Shown in pieces: positions 1 through 7,574 of a stretch of DNA of 15,406 nt. The notes under the pieces are model-generated. The model made no database searches. It was not told where the DNA came from and saw only the letters and a list, made by a program, of their open reading frames with translations. The position numbers and the translations under genes were made by a program. This stretch comes from Oligoflexus sp. (GTDB lineage: Bacteria; Bdellovibrionota_B; Oligoflexia; Oligoflexales; Oligoflexaceae): the NCBI GenBank assembly GCA_030151925.1, contig JASLCY010000486.1, positions 1-15,406 on the forward strand. The letters are read 5' to 3'. Numbering within the stretch: position 1 is the stretch's first letter; every line of letters begins with the position of its first letter.

Positions 1-798
1 TCCTTCAAAGGCAACAGCCGCCAGCTCGGATTCGGCGATCTCGCGCGCGATATCCATATCTTCGAGCAGGCGCTGATCGATACCAGGCAGGACGCCAGGC
101 GTTGGGGCGAGTTCATAAACGGCGGCCTGCTCGACCTCGGCACGAGCCTGCAGATCATCGAAGACCTCTATCAACGCTACTGGGGCGACGAGCGGCACGA
201 GAAGGATAAGCTCCATCGCGAACCCCTCCTCGATCGCCTCGACGACATCAGGGGCGAGCTCGCGCTCAATGCGAAGCAGCTCGGCAAACCGCTGCCCGAG
301 CTGAGGCTGCAGTGGCCGGAAAACCTCGCCCTCGGGCCGAATTTCCAGAACGGCCTCGCGAACATCCTCGGCCATATCCTGAGGAACGCGATCGACCACG
401 GGATAGAGAGCGCGGAGGAACGGATCCGCGCCGGCAAATGCGAGGCCGGTTATATCGAAATGCACGGGCAATACGCGCAGGACCGCCTCTATCTCGAGAT
501 CTCCGACGACGGCCGCGGCCTCGATCGTGAGGCGCTAGAGAAGAAATTCCCCGACCTCAGGCGTTTGCCCTTGGCGGACCAACTCGAGCTGATCTTCGTG
601 GGTGGGTTCTCGTCGGCGGCGAAGGTGAGCGAACTCTCCGGCCGCGGCATAGGCATGAGCGCGGTTCGGCTCGAAGTGGAGCGCCTCGGCGGCCGCATCC
701 GCCTCGAGGCCCTGCAGCCCGCAATGACGAATGCGGAAGCGCGTTTCGTGCCCTTCCGCATCGTGCTGTCTTTCCCGGGCCTGGCTCTGGTTCAGTGA
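1..798 (+). CDS. CheA-like histidine kinase (Hpt + HATPase), 5' end missing
   Basis: The reading frame is open from base 1 and stops with TGA at 796-798, giving the last 265 residues of a kinase. The first residues, SFKGNSRQLGF, match the Hpt/P1 motif H-S-x-K-G of CheA, so the phospho-accepting His should be the codon just before the window. About 120 residues later comes a CheA-type ATPase: N box HILRNAIDHGIE, G1 box DDGRGLD, and G2 box SGRGIGMSAVRLEVERLGG. The spelling NxxDHGIE and GRGxGM is that of CheA, not of ordinary HisKA kinases. Only about 60 residues separate Hpt from ATPase, so I see no obvious P3 dimerisation domain. The protein ends soon after the G2 box, with no P5/CheW-like domain. 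It is probably a cytoplasmic kinase that phosphorylates a response regulator. Its N terminus and possible sensor or REC domains lie outside the window. Confidence 0.88.
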   Translation, partial: SFKGNSRQLGFGDLARDIHIFEQALIDTRQDARRWGEFINGGLLDLGTSLQIIEDLYQRYWGDERHEKDKLHREPLLDRLDDIRGELALNAKQLGKPLPELRLQWPENLALGPNFQNGLANILGHILRNAIDHGIESAEERIRAGKCEAGYIEMHGQYAQDRLYLEISDDGRGLDREALEKKFPDLRRLPLADQLELIFVGGFSSAAKVSELSGRGIGMSAVRLEVERLGGRIRLEALQPAMTNAEARFVPFRIVLSFPGLALVQ

Positions 799-2366
799 GC
801 GAGGCTCAGGATCTTGGGTTGCTCCCGGAAGAGATAGCTCGAGAGGCCCTGCACGAAACGCATCGTGTTCGGGCGGTTCCTGAGCAGCGAGACGTCGATC
901 TCCACGAATTCCCCGCCTTTCAGCACATAGAGCGTGCGCTCGTTGGTCTTCGTGATATCGAACTTCGAACGATTGATGTAAGCCTGCGAAGAGCCGCTGA
1001 AGATCAGGTCCGCGTTGAAGAGCCTGCGGATCTTCTCCCAATCCTGGGTGCCGAGGCCCGATCCCGAGACGATGCCCACGATCTTGTCCGCCCGCACGAT
1101 GTAAGCGCCTTGCGCCGGGATTCCGGGCCAGTCCGCTCGCGCGACCTCCCCGCCGTTACCCTGCACCAGAGCGAAGAGCTTCTTGCGATCTTCCGGTTCG
1201 GTCACGCCGATCCAGATCCTCTTGTTGCCCCGCGGGGTCACGAAGAGCCAGGGCGCGCTCACCGGCTGGGCTACGAGCTTGTCGAAGCCGATCATGATGC
1301 CTTCGCCTTCCGCCAGGCTGCGGAGATTGTAGACGCCGGTCGTCTGCGAGGTATATTCCACGGGCGAAGTGAAATCGTCCGATTCCACCGAATAACCCGA
1401 GTTCACCGCGAAGGAGGCCTGGCGCGTGTCCTGGATGACTTTGGCCGCCATCAGGTCCTTGAGGGTCAGGCTCAATTTCTTGTGGCCGCTCGACGCTTTG
1501 CTGTCCACCCGGATATGACCGTTAGGGCCCGAGATGTTCACGATGCCCTTCCACTTGTCCTGCACGTCCTTGGGAATATTGTTCGGGATATCCACGTCGA
1601 GGCGCATCGCCTGATCCGTCACGGAGTTGAAGGGCTCCGCGGTCCAGAACTCGCCGCTCGAAGGCTGCACCTGCGGCAGGAGATTGTTCGCGAACGCCGG
1701 GATGCTCGGCTTCTCTTTCGCTTCCGGCTTTTTCTCCGGCTCGGGCGGCGGCGGGGTCGGTTCTTTGATGCAGGGCGCCGCGGGAGGCGGCAGGGCCGCT
1801 AGAGTCACTTTTTTCAGGATGTCCAGGGACGCGGCGGCCGTAGGAGCCGCCTGCTTGGGCGCGCTGATTTCCTGGGCCGCGTTATTCGCGACCTCGATCT
1901 TTTCATTGGCGTTCTTCACGATCAGGCGAGTGCTGTCGTCCGCGTCCTTTTTCTTGGCGTTCGAACCGGGCTTCTCATCGGAGGGTTTAGGCTCTTCCTT
2001 GGAAGCGAGGAGGCGGCCCTTCAGGACCGAGACCTCGTGGTCCTTGGAGAGCGGGGACGAAAGGCTGACTTTGACCACCGAACCCGGCGTGAGCTGGAGG
2101 CGGCGGCCCTCTTCGAATTCGATCGTGGCCCGGCTCTTGTCTTCGGTCGCGATCAGGTCATTATTATAAAGGTCTTGGCGAGGCTTAGCTTTCTCCCAGA
2201 TCATACGACGTTCCGAACGGACGGTTACGCCGCCTTCGACCTTTACTATATGAGCAATGGGCTTGCCGCTTGATATCTGCCCACCGTCGTCGTGCGAAAG
2301 AAGCCATAGGACTGGCGCCAGGCAGGCCAGCCAAACGACCCAAAAGATTTTCCATCTTTGTGACAT
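792..2366 (-). CDS. Membrane-anchored FecR-domain protein
   Basis: A 524-residue protein with an ATG at 2364-2366 preceded by a weak AAGG. Residues 6-24 (KIFWVVWLACLAPVLWLLS) form a single N-terminal membrane segment, so the rest should lie in the periplasm. Residues about 40-105 resemble a FecR domain: VEGGVTVRS, then NNDLIATEDKSRATIEFEEG, then LQLTPGSVVKV. A charged, Lys-rich linker follows, then a Pro-rich stretch at about 192-215 (PTPPPPEPEKKP), typical of a spacer across the periplasm. The C-terminal 300 residues are unrecognised. Classical FecR proteins pass signals from a TonB receptor to an ECF sigma factor, but neither partner is nearby. Many delta-type bacteria carry orphan FecR-domain proteins with envelope or peptidoglycan roles. 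The gene converges on the kinase at 1-798 and overlaps it by 7 bp. The domain call is good; the role is unknown. Confidence 0.82.
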   Translation of the reverse strand: MSQRWKIFWVVWLACLAPVLWLLSHDDGGQISSGKPIAHIVKVEGGVTVRSERRMIWEKAKPRQDLYNNDLIATEDKSRATIEFEEGRRLQLTPGSVVKVSLSSPLSKDHEVSVLKGRLLASKEEPKPSDEKPGSNAKKKDADDSTRLIVKNANEKIEVANNAAQEISAPKQAAPTAAASLDILKKVTLAALPPPAAPCIKEPTPPPPEPEKKPEAKEKPSIPAFANNLLPQVQPSSGEFWTAEPFNSVTDQAMRLDVDIPNNIPKDVQDKWKGIVNISGPNGHIRVDSKASSGHKKLSLTLKDLMAAKVIQDTRQASFAVNSGYSVESDDFTSPVEYTSQTTGVYNLRSLAEGEGIMIGFDKLVAQPVSAPWLFVTPRGNKRIWIGVTEPEDRKKLFALVQGNGGEVARADWPGIPAQGAYIVRADKIVGIVSGSGLGTQDWEKIRRLFNADLIFSGSSQAYINRSKFDITKTNERTLYVLKGGEFVEIDVSLLRNRPNTMRFVQGLSSYLFREQPKILSLAH

Positions 2367-2439
2367 AGGATATCGCCTTGTCTCATATTTAAAAAACTCG
2401 GCTCTCTCCTCGGTCGACTTACAAAAAAATTAAGCCCGG

Positions 2440-2454
2440 CCTCATATTTTGAGG
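2440..2454. repeat. Short inverted repeat between divergent genes
   Basis: CCTCA and TGAGG form perfect 5-bp arms around a 5-bp AT centre. The repeat lies in the 213-bp gap between the divergent FecR-domain gene and the outer-membrane protein gene, in a locally AT-rich patch. It could be an operator for either gene. I could not identify convincing -35/-10 pairs in this gap, so no promoter is called. Confidence 0.3.
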
Positions 2455-2514
2455 TTATCTACCGATACGGATTGATGAAAATACTCGGTCTCCTGCCGCA
2501 AGATTAGGCAAAAG

Positions 2515-2537
2515 TCAGAATCGTAAGGTTTTGCGCT
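2515..2537. repeat. Inverted repeat upstream of the outer-membrane protein gene
   Basis: GCAAAA and TTTTGC form perfect arms about 40-65 bp upstream of the GTG start at 2580; TAG and CTA outside them extend the symmetry across a one-base bulge. The position suits an operator or a 5'-UTR hairpin for the 2580-6956 operon. The assignment rests only on symmetry and location. Coordinates are good to one or two bases. Confidence 0.3.
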
Positions 2538-2579
2538 AAGGATTCAGAGGCTTCTCAAGGGTGAATAAAGGGTAGAATC

Positions 2580-4214
2580 GTGGATAAATCATTCAGCAAA
2601 TCACTAATCCGGATCTTATGGAGATGCAGGAATGCGCTCCTAAGCGGGCTGATGATGAATTTCATCCTGTTCTTCGGCTCCGTCTCCTACGGAGCGAACG
2701 TGCCGGTGAAGGTCGGTAAGCTGACCCTCTCCTTCCAGGCCGAGGAACGTTTCGTCCCTAAGGCCTTCAGAGAGCGCCTCGAGGATGACTGGCAGAAGTT
2801 CTGCGAGGATTTCGCCAAGCAGTTCGTGGTCGGCAAGGGCCCCCAGGGCCGCGGTATCTTCAGCAAGACCCAGTGCCTTCCCCTGCAATATGTGAGCGAT
2901 GCGAAGGAGATACCCGATTTCGGCGACGCCTGGCGCTTCATCTTCACCTGGAGCCACGACAGCTTCGGGGTCTCTATGTATTATCAGGCCAAAGGCAAGG
3001 GCTCGGACCGCCAGCTCCTGGGCCAGATCGATTTCCCGAAGGAACTGAAGCCCGACACGCTCTTCGACTATAGGGAAGCGAGCTACTATGTGGCCAGCCG
3101 CATCTATCGCCGCCTGCCCGCCGCCTGGAGCGCCAGCTTCCACAAGACCGACGGCCAGTGGCAGCTCCCGCCGCTCCAGCAGCAGATGATGGCCTCGATC
3201 AGCGCCGTGCGGAAGGTCGGCATCTTCGCGCTGGCTTATAACACGGAGCAGAAGACCTGGAACCCGACCCTCTTCGCGGTCGCGCAACCCGTGGTCTCCG
3301 ACGACAGTTCGAAGGATTTCGATCGGACCGGCACCGGCGCGCTCGATCTCCACTGGATCCTGCAGCCGCATCAGGCCAAGGCGCGATTCTGGGCCCAGGA
3401 GATCATCAACCCGCTGGAGAAGGAGCCCGACCTGGCCTTCCTCTCTATCCGGGATAAAGGCGCTCCGAAGAACGACCTGCTCGAGAACTACGCTCTCGAA
3501 GGCCTGAAGGCGGATTCCGTGGCCCTCAAGTACGCGATCCCCTTCCCCAAGGGCAGCACGGTCGTGAGCCAGACGCCTAAGATCGAGTTCGACGTCAACA
3601 TCGGCAAGGGCAGCCTCGACGGTTTCATGCTCGGCGTCGAGTATTCTCCGCGCAAGAAGGTGGTCCAGGACGATGAAACGTATTCCTACACCTGGAACAG
3701 GACCGAGATCGGCTATTCCTTCAACATCGGGCAGCCGCAGTCGATCGACAAGTGGGCGACTCGTTTCCGCCTGACGCCGAAGGTCGGCTTCTTGAGCCTC
3801 GACGCCTACTTCCCCCTGAACGCTTCGGAGAACCTGGAGCTCGCGACCGCCGCGAACTTCCATCTCAAGCGCCAGCTCGATTTCGGCGGCGAGTTCGACT
3901 GGGAAGTGGACTCGCTCAATTACCGCATCAAAGTATGGGCGGCGACGCATTTCTCCGGCTACCTGCTGGCGGGATCGAACCCGACCAAGATCTCGAACCA
4001 GAGAGCGGGCGGCGACGTGGTCTACGACTTCTATAGGACCGACGGCGGCCTCCGCTTCGGCATCCTGGCCTTCGGTTATATCGATTGGGTGACTCTGCAG
4101 AAGGAGACGGTGCCCGATCTCTCATTGAATCTGGCGACGACGACCAGCTCGACCGCGAGCGGCGCTTCTTATAACGTAACATACATAGGGACAGGCCTAT
4201 CCTTGACCTGGTAA
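2580..4214 (+). CDS. Probable outer-membrane beta-barrel protein, unknown family
   Basis: A 544-residue exported protein. The GTG at 2580 is preceded by AAAGGG at 2567-2572 with a 7-base gap, which supports this start; in-frame ATGs at 2652-2657 would give a shorter signal peptide. Residues 1-38 form a long signal sequence with an Arg-rich start and a hydrophobic core ending in FILFFGSVSYG, so cleavage is likely near residue 38. Residues about 40-320 are mixed and look soluble. From about residue 321 the sequence alternates in the manner of amphipathic beta strands (for example TRFRLTPKVGFLSLDAYFPL and YRIKVWAATHFSGYLLAG). The last residues, YIGTGLSLTW, fit the BAM recognition signal with a terminal aromatic residue. 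I do not recognise the family. It is the first gene of a run with the phosphatase gene 13 bp downstream, which suggests a shared envelope function. Confidence 0.75.
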   Translation: MDKSFSKSLIRILWRCRNALLSGLMMNFILFFGSVSYGANVPVKVGKLTLSFQAEERFVPKAFRERLEDDWQKFCEDFAKQFVVGKGPQGRGIFSKTQCLPLQYVSDAKEIPDFGDAWRFIFTWSHDSFGVSMYYQAKGKGSDRQLLGQIDFPKELKPDTLFDYREASYYVASRIYRRLPAAWSASFHKTDGQWQLPPLQQQMMASISAVRKVGIFALAYNTEQKTWNPTLFAVAQPVVSDDSSKDFDRTGTGALDLHWILQPHQAKARFWAQEIINPLEKEPDLAFLSIRDKGAPKNDLLENYALEGLKADSVALKYAIPFPKGSTVVSQTPKIEFDVNIGKGSLDGFMLGVEYSPRKKVVQDDETYSYTWNRTEIGYSFNIGQPQSIDKWATRFRLTPKVGFLSLDAYFPLNASENLELATAANFHLKRQLDFGGEFDWEVDSLNYRIKVWAATHFSGYLLAGSNPTKISNQRAGGDVVYDFYRTDGGLRFGILAFGYIDWVTLQKETVPDLSLNLATTTSSTASGASYNVTYIGTGLSLTW

Positions 4215-4227
4215 ATAGGACTTTATT

Positions 4228-6129
4228 ATGAAGTGGATAACGGGCTCACTGCGAATTAAATTCTTCGTCATGACTTTCGTCCTGGCCTTCGCCAGCATCG
4301 CGACGATGGGGATTTTGCAATCGCGGGTCTTGACTCAGCTCCTGGAATCGAGCTTCCGCAGCAACTCGATCGAGGCGAGCGAGAAGATCGGCGGCGAAGT
4401 CGACGCCATCATCCAGCGCTGGGCGCTCTCGACCGTCTACCTCCTCCAGGGCATCTATCCTCTGCCGGAAGATCAGGCCGACAACGAGCTCCAGCGTTTG
4501 ATCGACGTCGAGAAGGACTTCACGGCCGGCGACATCTACCTCGAAGAGGATAAGGAGTTCACGGCGAAGAACTCCTACGCGAAGGAAGGCTTCAAGGAGA
4601 GCGAGAACCGTACGGAGGAATCCCAGGCCTGGCTCGAGAAGTATCGCGAGAAATTCCCGGACCGCCTCTTCTTCGTCGACATCGGCGGCCGCAAGGACAT
4701 CCTCCGCCTCGCGCGCGGCATCCCTATCGATGAGGCCAACGCGAAAGGCAAGGTCTTCTGGATCGTGGTGGAAGCCTCGAAGCGCCCTATCATGGCCCAG
4801 CTCAACCTCCAGGAAGGCATGAAGACGGTCTTCCTCACCGAATCGATGCAGGATTTCATAGTCGGGAAGCCTATCCAGGCCGACCTCGCGAAGCTCATAA
4901 AACAACGCCACCTCGATAACCTCATGAAGCTCGACCTCGGCTCGGGCTTCTTCGGCTCCTTCGTCGACTCGAAGAAGGTCGCCTGGCAGGGCTCTTATCG
5001 CCTGCCCGTCTCCGGCCTGACCCTGATCCTCCAGCAGCGCGAGGACATCCTCTTCGCGCCGCTCAAGTTCCAGATCATGAAGTCGGCGAAGTGGGCCGCG
5101 CTCATCCTCCTCATCGCGGTCCTCGTGAGCTTCGTCAGCGCCGAAGCGCTCATCAACCGCCTCGAGACCGTAACCCTCGCGACGGATGAGATCGCCAAAG
5201 GCCGCTTCCAGACCCGTATCGGAGTGAACGGCAACGACGAGGTCAAACAGCTCGGCGATTCCGTGAATACGATGGCCGGCCAGCTCCTCAGCCTCGTCGA
5301 GGCGGAGAAGGACATGGTGCGCCTCGAGCACGAGCTCAACGTCGCGAACGAAGTGCAGGGCAGTTTCATCCCGCAGGACTTCGCGCAGGAGGGCGCCCTC
5401 GTCCTCGCTTCGAGCTACCGTTCGGCCTCGGAGTGCGGAGGCGATTTCTGGGGCCATTACCTCATCGCCCCCAACACCCACATGATACTCGTCGGCGACG
5501 CGACCGGCCACGGCCTGCCCGCCGCGCTCGTAACCGCGATCGCTTATGCCTCGAGCCACCTCTGCAGCCAGCTTCCCAAGGAAACCGGCTCCGAAGGCGT
5601 TCCGCCCTCGATGGTGCTCAGCATGCTCAACAAGGCTCTCTACGATAGCTTGAAGGGCAAGCTCTGCATGACCTTCTTCGCGGCCATCATCGACACGAAG
5701 GCGAACACCATCGCGTTCTCGAACGCCGGCCATCCCTTCCCGCTCATCATCCCGCAGAATGCGGAGGACGACCGCCTCAAGACCGGCAAACGCAAATCGA
5801 AGCCGTTCATCACCCTGAGCGACATCAAGAAGAACGGCGCGCCGCTCGGCTTCGACCCGAATTCGGTGTACCAGGATTCGTACGGTGAATTCCGCGCGGG
5901 CGACCGCCTGATCATGTACACGGACGGCATCGTGGAATGCTACAACAGCGAGCAGAAGCAGTGGGGCGTCCGCAACCTGGAAAAATCGATCCAGAAGAAC
6001 ATGGCGCTCAGCCCCATCCTGTTCCGCGATCGCATCATGTCGGACATGGAGGACTTCCGCAAGGAGACCCCGCTGCCCGACGACGTGACCCTTGTCATCG
6101 TATCTTCTGAGAATCTGGAGGCGGCATGA
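4228..6129 (+). CDS. Inner-membrane sensor with HAMP and PP2C/SpoIIE-type phosphatase
   Basis: A 633-residue protein with ATG at 4228 and AGGA at 4217-4220. TM1 spans about residues 11-31; residues 32-287 are a periplasmic sensor region of unrecognised fold, possibly Cache-like; TM2 spans about 288-310. A HAMP domain follows (LATDEIAKGRFQTRI, then DEVKQLGDSVNTMAGQL), then the RsbU-type helix EHELNVANEVQGSFIPQ. The phosphatase domain (PF07228 type) covers about 383-630. It keeps the metal-site motifs ECGGDF (Asp406), VGDATGHG (Asp424), YTDGIVE (Asp566) and PDDVTLV (Asp618/619), plus AGHPFPL. It should therefore be active. Relatives dephosphorylate anti-sigma-factor antagonists (STAS proteins) in partner-switching systems, but no STAS or RsbW-like gene is present here. 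The stop overlaps the next start (ATGA), so translation is probably coupled. Confidence 0.93.
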   Translation: MKWITGSLRIKFFVMTFVLAFASIATMGILQSRVLTQLLESSFRSNSIEASEKIGGEVDAIIQRWALSTVYLLQGIYPLPEDQADNELQRLIDVEKDFTAGDIYLEEDKEFTAKNSYAKEGFKESENRTEESQAWLEKYREKFPDRLFFVDIGGRKDILRLARGIPIDEANAKGKVFWIVVEASKRPIMAQLNLQEGMKTVFLTESMQDFIVGKPIQADLAKLIKQRHLDNLMKLDLGSGFFGSFVDSKKVAWQGSYRLPVSGLTLILQQREDILFAPLKFQIMKSAKWAALILLIAVLVSFVSAEALINRLETVTLATDEIAKGRFQTRIGVNGNDEVKQLGDSVNTMAGQLLSLVEAEKDMVRLEHELNVANEVQGSFIPQDFAQEGALVLASSYRSASECGGDFWGHYLIAPNTHMILVGDATGHGLPAALVTAIAYASSHLCSQLPKETGSEGVPPSMVLSMLNKALYDSLKGKLCMTFFAAIIDTKANTIAFSNAGHPFPLIIPQNAEDDRLKTGKRKSKPFITLSDIKKNGAPLGFDPNSVYQDSYGEFRAGDRLIMYTDGIVECYNSEQKQWGVRNLEKSIQKNMALSPILFRDRIMSDMEDFRKETPLPDDVTLVIVSSENLEAA

Positions 6130-6956
6130 AGCGTTTAGGCGCAATCCTCTTAGCCTTGAATCTCCTCTCGTCCCTCGCGTTCGCGCAAGGGGACGATAAG
6201 GACGACGATCCGAGCGACAAACCTTCGGAAGACGTGACGCTCGAGAAGAGCGAGACGAAGGTCGACGACGAAGCGGGCGTGCTCGCGGCCTGGGAGAAGA
6301 CGAACGGCAACCTCAATCTCAAGGCGGGCGCCGCTCGCAAATGGCTTTTCCTGCAGGAGCAGGCGGGCGCTTACGGAGCCCTGTCGCCGCTGGTGATCGA
6401 TACCTTGGCGTTTGAATCCTACGGCTGGCTGCAGATGGCCGAAGCGGACGGCATTCGCCTCTATCTCCAGCTCAATCCCGATTTTAGGAAAGACAAGATC
6501 GCCCCCGACGAGCTCGGCGCTCGCCTCAAGCGTTACGCGGATCTGAGTTATGCGGACGGCGTGGTTTTGAAGACCGCCTCAGGCGGCTGGGCGCTTTACA
6601 TCGCTTCGAAGGGCATGAGCCTTCCGGCCGTGAAATTCGACAAGGGCCCCGAGACCCTCAGGCAGGATCAGGCGGCTCGCTGGCTCGTGCAGCAGCTCGG
6701 GTATGATGCGATCGTCGTGGGAACTGCGGGGGATTACCTGGTCCTCGCGAAACTCAGGTCTTTGAAGGTCGGCGGCCAGGGCCTCATCCTGAAGAAGTCG
6801 ACGACTTCGGTCACGGCGGATTCCGAGAAGGACATCGGCGCCCTGCTCCGCGTCTCCTACCAGGACAATGATTTCGCACTGGCGAAAGTCTCTCTGGCGA
6901 AAAGCGGCCGTCCGAAGGTTCCCGTCGGCGCCAAAGTCATCTTCGACGCTCCATGA
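6126..6956 (+). CDS. Exported protein of unknown function, coupled to the phosphatase
   Basis: A 276-residue protein whose ATG overlaps the phosphatase stop (ATGA at 6126-6129). Residues 1-20 form a clear signal peptide ending LSSLAFA before QG, so the mature protein should be periplasmic; there is no lipobox Cys. The mature N terminus is very acidic (DDKDDDPSDKPSEDVTLEKSE). The remainder mixes predicted helix and strand, with phrases such as AARKWLFLQEQAGAYG, DGVVLKTASGGWALYIASKG and AARWLVQQLGYDAIVVGTAGDYLVLAK. I do not recognise a family or catalytic motif. Translational coupling to a transmembrane phosphatase with a large periplasmic domain suggests a periplasmic partner or ligand-sensing protein for that sensor; this is inference. 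The gene ends 12 bp before the 3' end of the convergent response regulator gene. Confidence 0.78.
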   Translation: MKRLGAILLALNLLSSLAFAQGDDKDDDPSDKPSEDVTLEKSETKVDDEAGVLAAWEKTNGNLNLKAGAARKWLFLQEQAGAYGALSPLVIDTLAFESYGWLQMAEADGIRLYLQLNPDFRKDKIAPDELGARLKRYADLSYADGVVLKTASGGWALYIASKGMSLPAVKFDKGPETLRQDQAARWLVQQLGYDAIVVGTAGDYLVLAKLRSLKVGGQGLILKKSTTSVTADSEKDIGALLRVSYQDNDFALAKVSLAKSGRPKVPVGAKVIFDAP

Positions 6957-6968
6957 CCGGCTGCGGCC

Positions 6969-7364
6969 TCAGGGCTGCGGCTGGCTCTCCATCTTCATCT
7001 TCTTCTTAACCCGCGCGCTCCGATCCTGGGAGTGGAACGGCTTCACGATGAAGTCGTCGACTCCGAGCGCCACGGCCTGGCGAACGAGGTCGGCCTGTCC
7101 CTTGGCGGTGACAAGCAGGACGGGGATGGATTTGCTGTAGGCGGACGCCCGGAGTTTCTCGAGCACTTCGAGTCCGCTCATGCCCGGCATCACCATATCG
7201 AGGAGGATCGCGTCGGGCTTTTGGCTCAAGACGGCTTTGATGCATTCGTCGCCGGTCTCCGCTTCCTGGGTGAGAAAGCCGGCTTTTTCGAGAAGTTTGC
7301 TGGCCATAGTCCGGGCCATATCTTCATCGTCCACTACTAAAATGAGTGGTTTTTGTGTCGTCAT
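6969..7364 (-). CDS. Single-domain response regulator (REC only)
   Basis: A 131-residue receiver protein. AAGGA at 7371-7375 (read on the minus strand) lies 6 bases before the ATG at 7364. The receiver residues are complete: acidic pair Asp12/Asp13, phospho-acceptor Asp56 in LLDMVMPGMSG, Thr86 in LLVTAKG, and Lys108 in VKPFHS. The domain fills nearly the whole protein; only a short basic tail (KKKMKMESQPQP) follows, with no DNA-binding or enzymatic output. It should act like CheY or Spo0F, either binding a target when phosphorylated or passing phosphate to an Hpt domain. It is transcribed away from the Hpt-REC-kinase cassette that starts 210 bp away, so it may be part of that relay, or it may serve the partial CheA-like kinase. 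The partner is not shown by the sequence. Confidence 0.93.
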   Translation of the reverse strand: MTTQKPLILVVDDEDMARTMASKLLEKAGFLTQEAETGDECIKAVLSQKPDAILLDMVMPGMSGLEVLEKLRASAYSKSIPVLLVTAKGQADLVRQAVALGVDDFIVKPFHSQDRSARVKKKMKMESQPQP

Positions 7365-7392
7365 GACCTATCCTTCTGAGTGTCTTTCTAAA

Positions 7393-7398
7393 ATTCTA
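7393..7398 (-). promoter_or_regulatory. Possible -10 element for the response regulator gene
   Basis: On the minus strand this reads TAGAAT, a 5/6 match to TATAAT, about 29 bp upstream of the ATG at 7364. The sequence 16-17 bp further upstream (around ATCGCA) is a poor -35, so this is a weak call. Confidence 0.28.
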
Positions 7399-7451
7399 CC
7401 CCGATACGGCGAATTGCGATAGTTAAGAACCATGCAGAATGGCTCTCAACG

Positions 7452-7497
7452 CTCGCATTTCTTTTTTTCTCATCAAAATATTTTTATGCTGTGCGAG
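7452..7497. repeat. Inverted repeat flanking an AT-rich block
   Basis: CTCGCA at 7452-7457 and TGCGAG at 7492-7497 are perfect 6-bp arms around a 34-bp block rich in T and A tracts (T7 followed by AAAATATTTTTAT). The block sits in the 210-bp gap between the divergent response regulator and Hpt genes, where promoters are expected. It may be a regulator-binding or intrinsically curved region. No good -35/-10 pair could be fixed inside it. Confidence 0.3.
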
Positions 7498-7574
7498 TCC
7501 CCTGGCCTTCTCACGATGAAAGGGTTTAATTGAGAGGGCGACGACATCTCCGGGAAATAAAGGCTGAGCGATGT

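Noticed and set aside
795..1802. A 335-codon plus-strand frame opposite the FecR-domain gene
   Set aside because: Composition is typical of a shadow frame, while the minus strand encodes a FecR domain with an N-terminal anchor.
2640..3950. A 436-codon minus-strand frame opposite the outer-membrane protein gene
   Set aside because: It shows no motif, signal or ribosome site; the plus-strand gene has a signal peptide and a C-terminal barrel signature.
4246..6144. A 632-codon open frame on the minus strand opposite the phosphatase
   Set aside because: It has low-complexity acidic/Leu/Arg composition and no domain. It is a high-GC shadow of the well-supported phosphatase gene.
7462..7490. Sigma-70 promoter for the Hpt-REC-kinase genes
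   Set aside because: TATGCT is a fair -10, but the hexamer 17 bp upstream is only a T tract matching two positions of TTGACA. It was not convincing enough to list.
7530..7574. Earlier TTG start for the Hpt gene
   Set aside because: The 15 added residues are basic, do not resemble the family, and the TTG has no good ribosome site. ATG 7575 gives the normal Hpt length.
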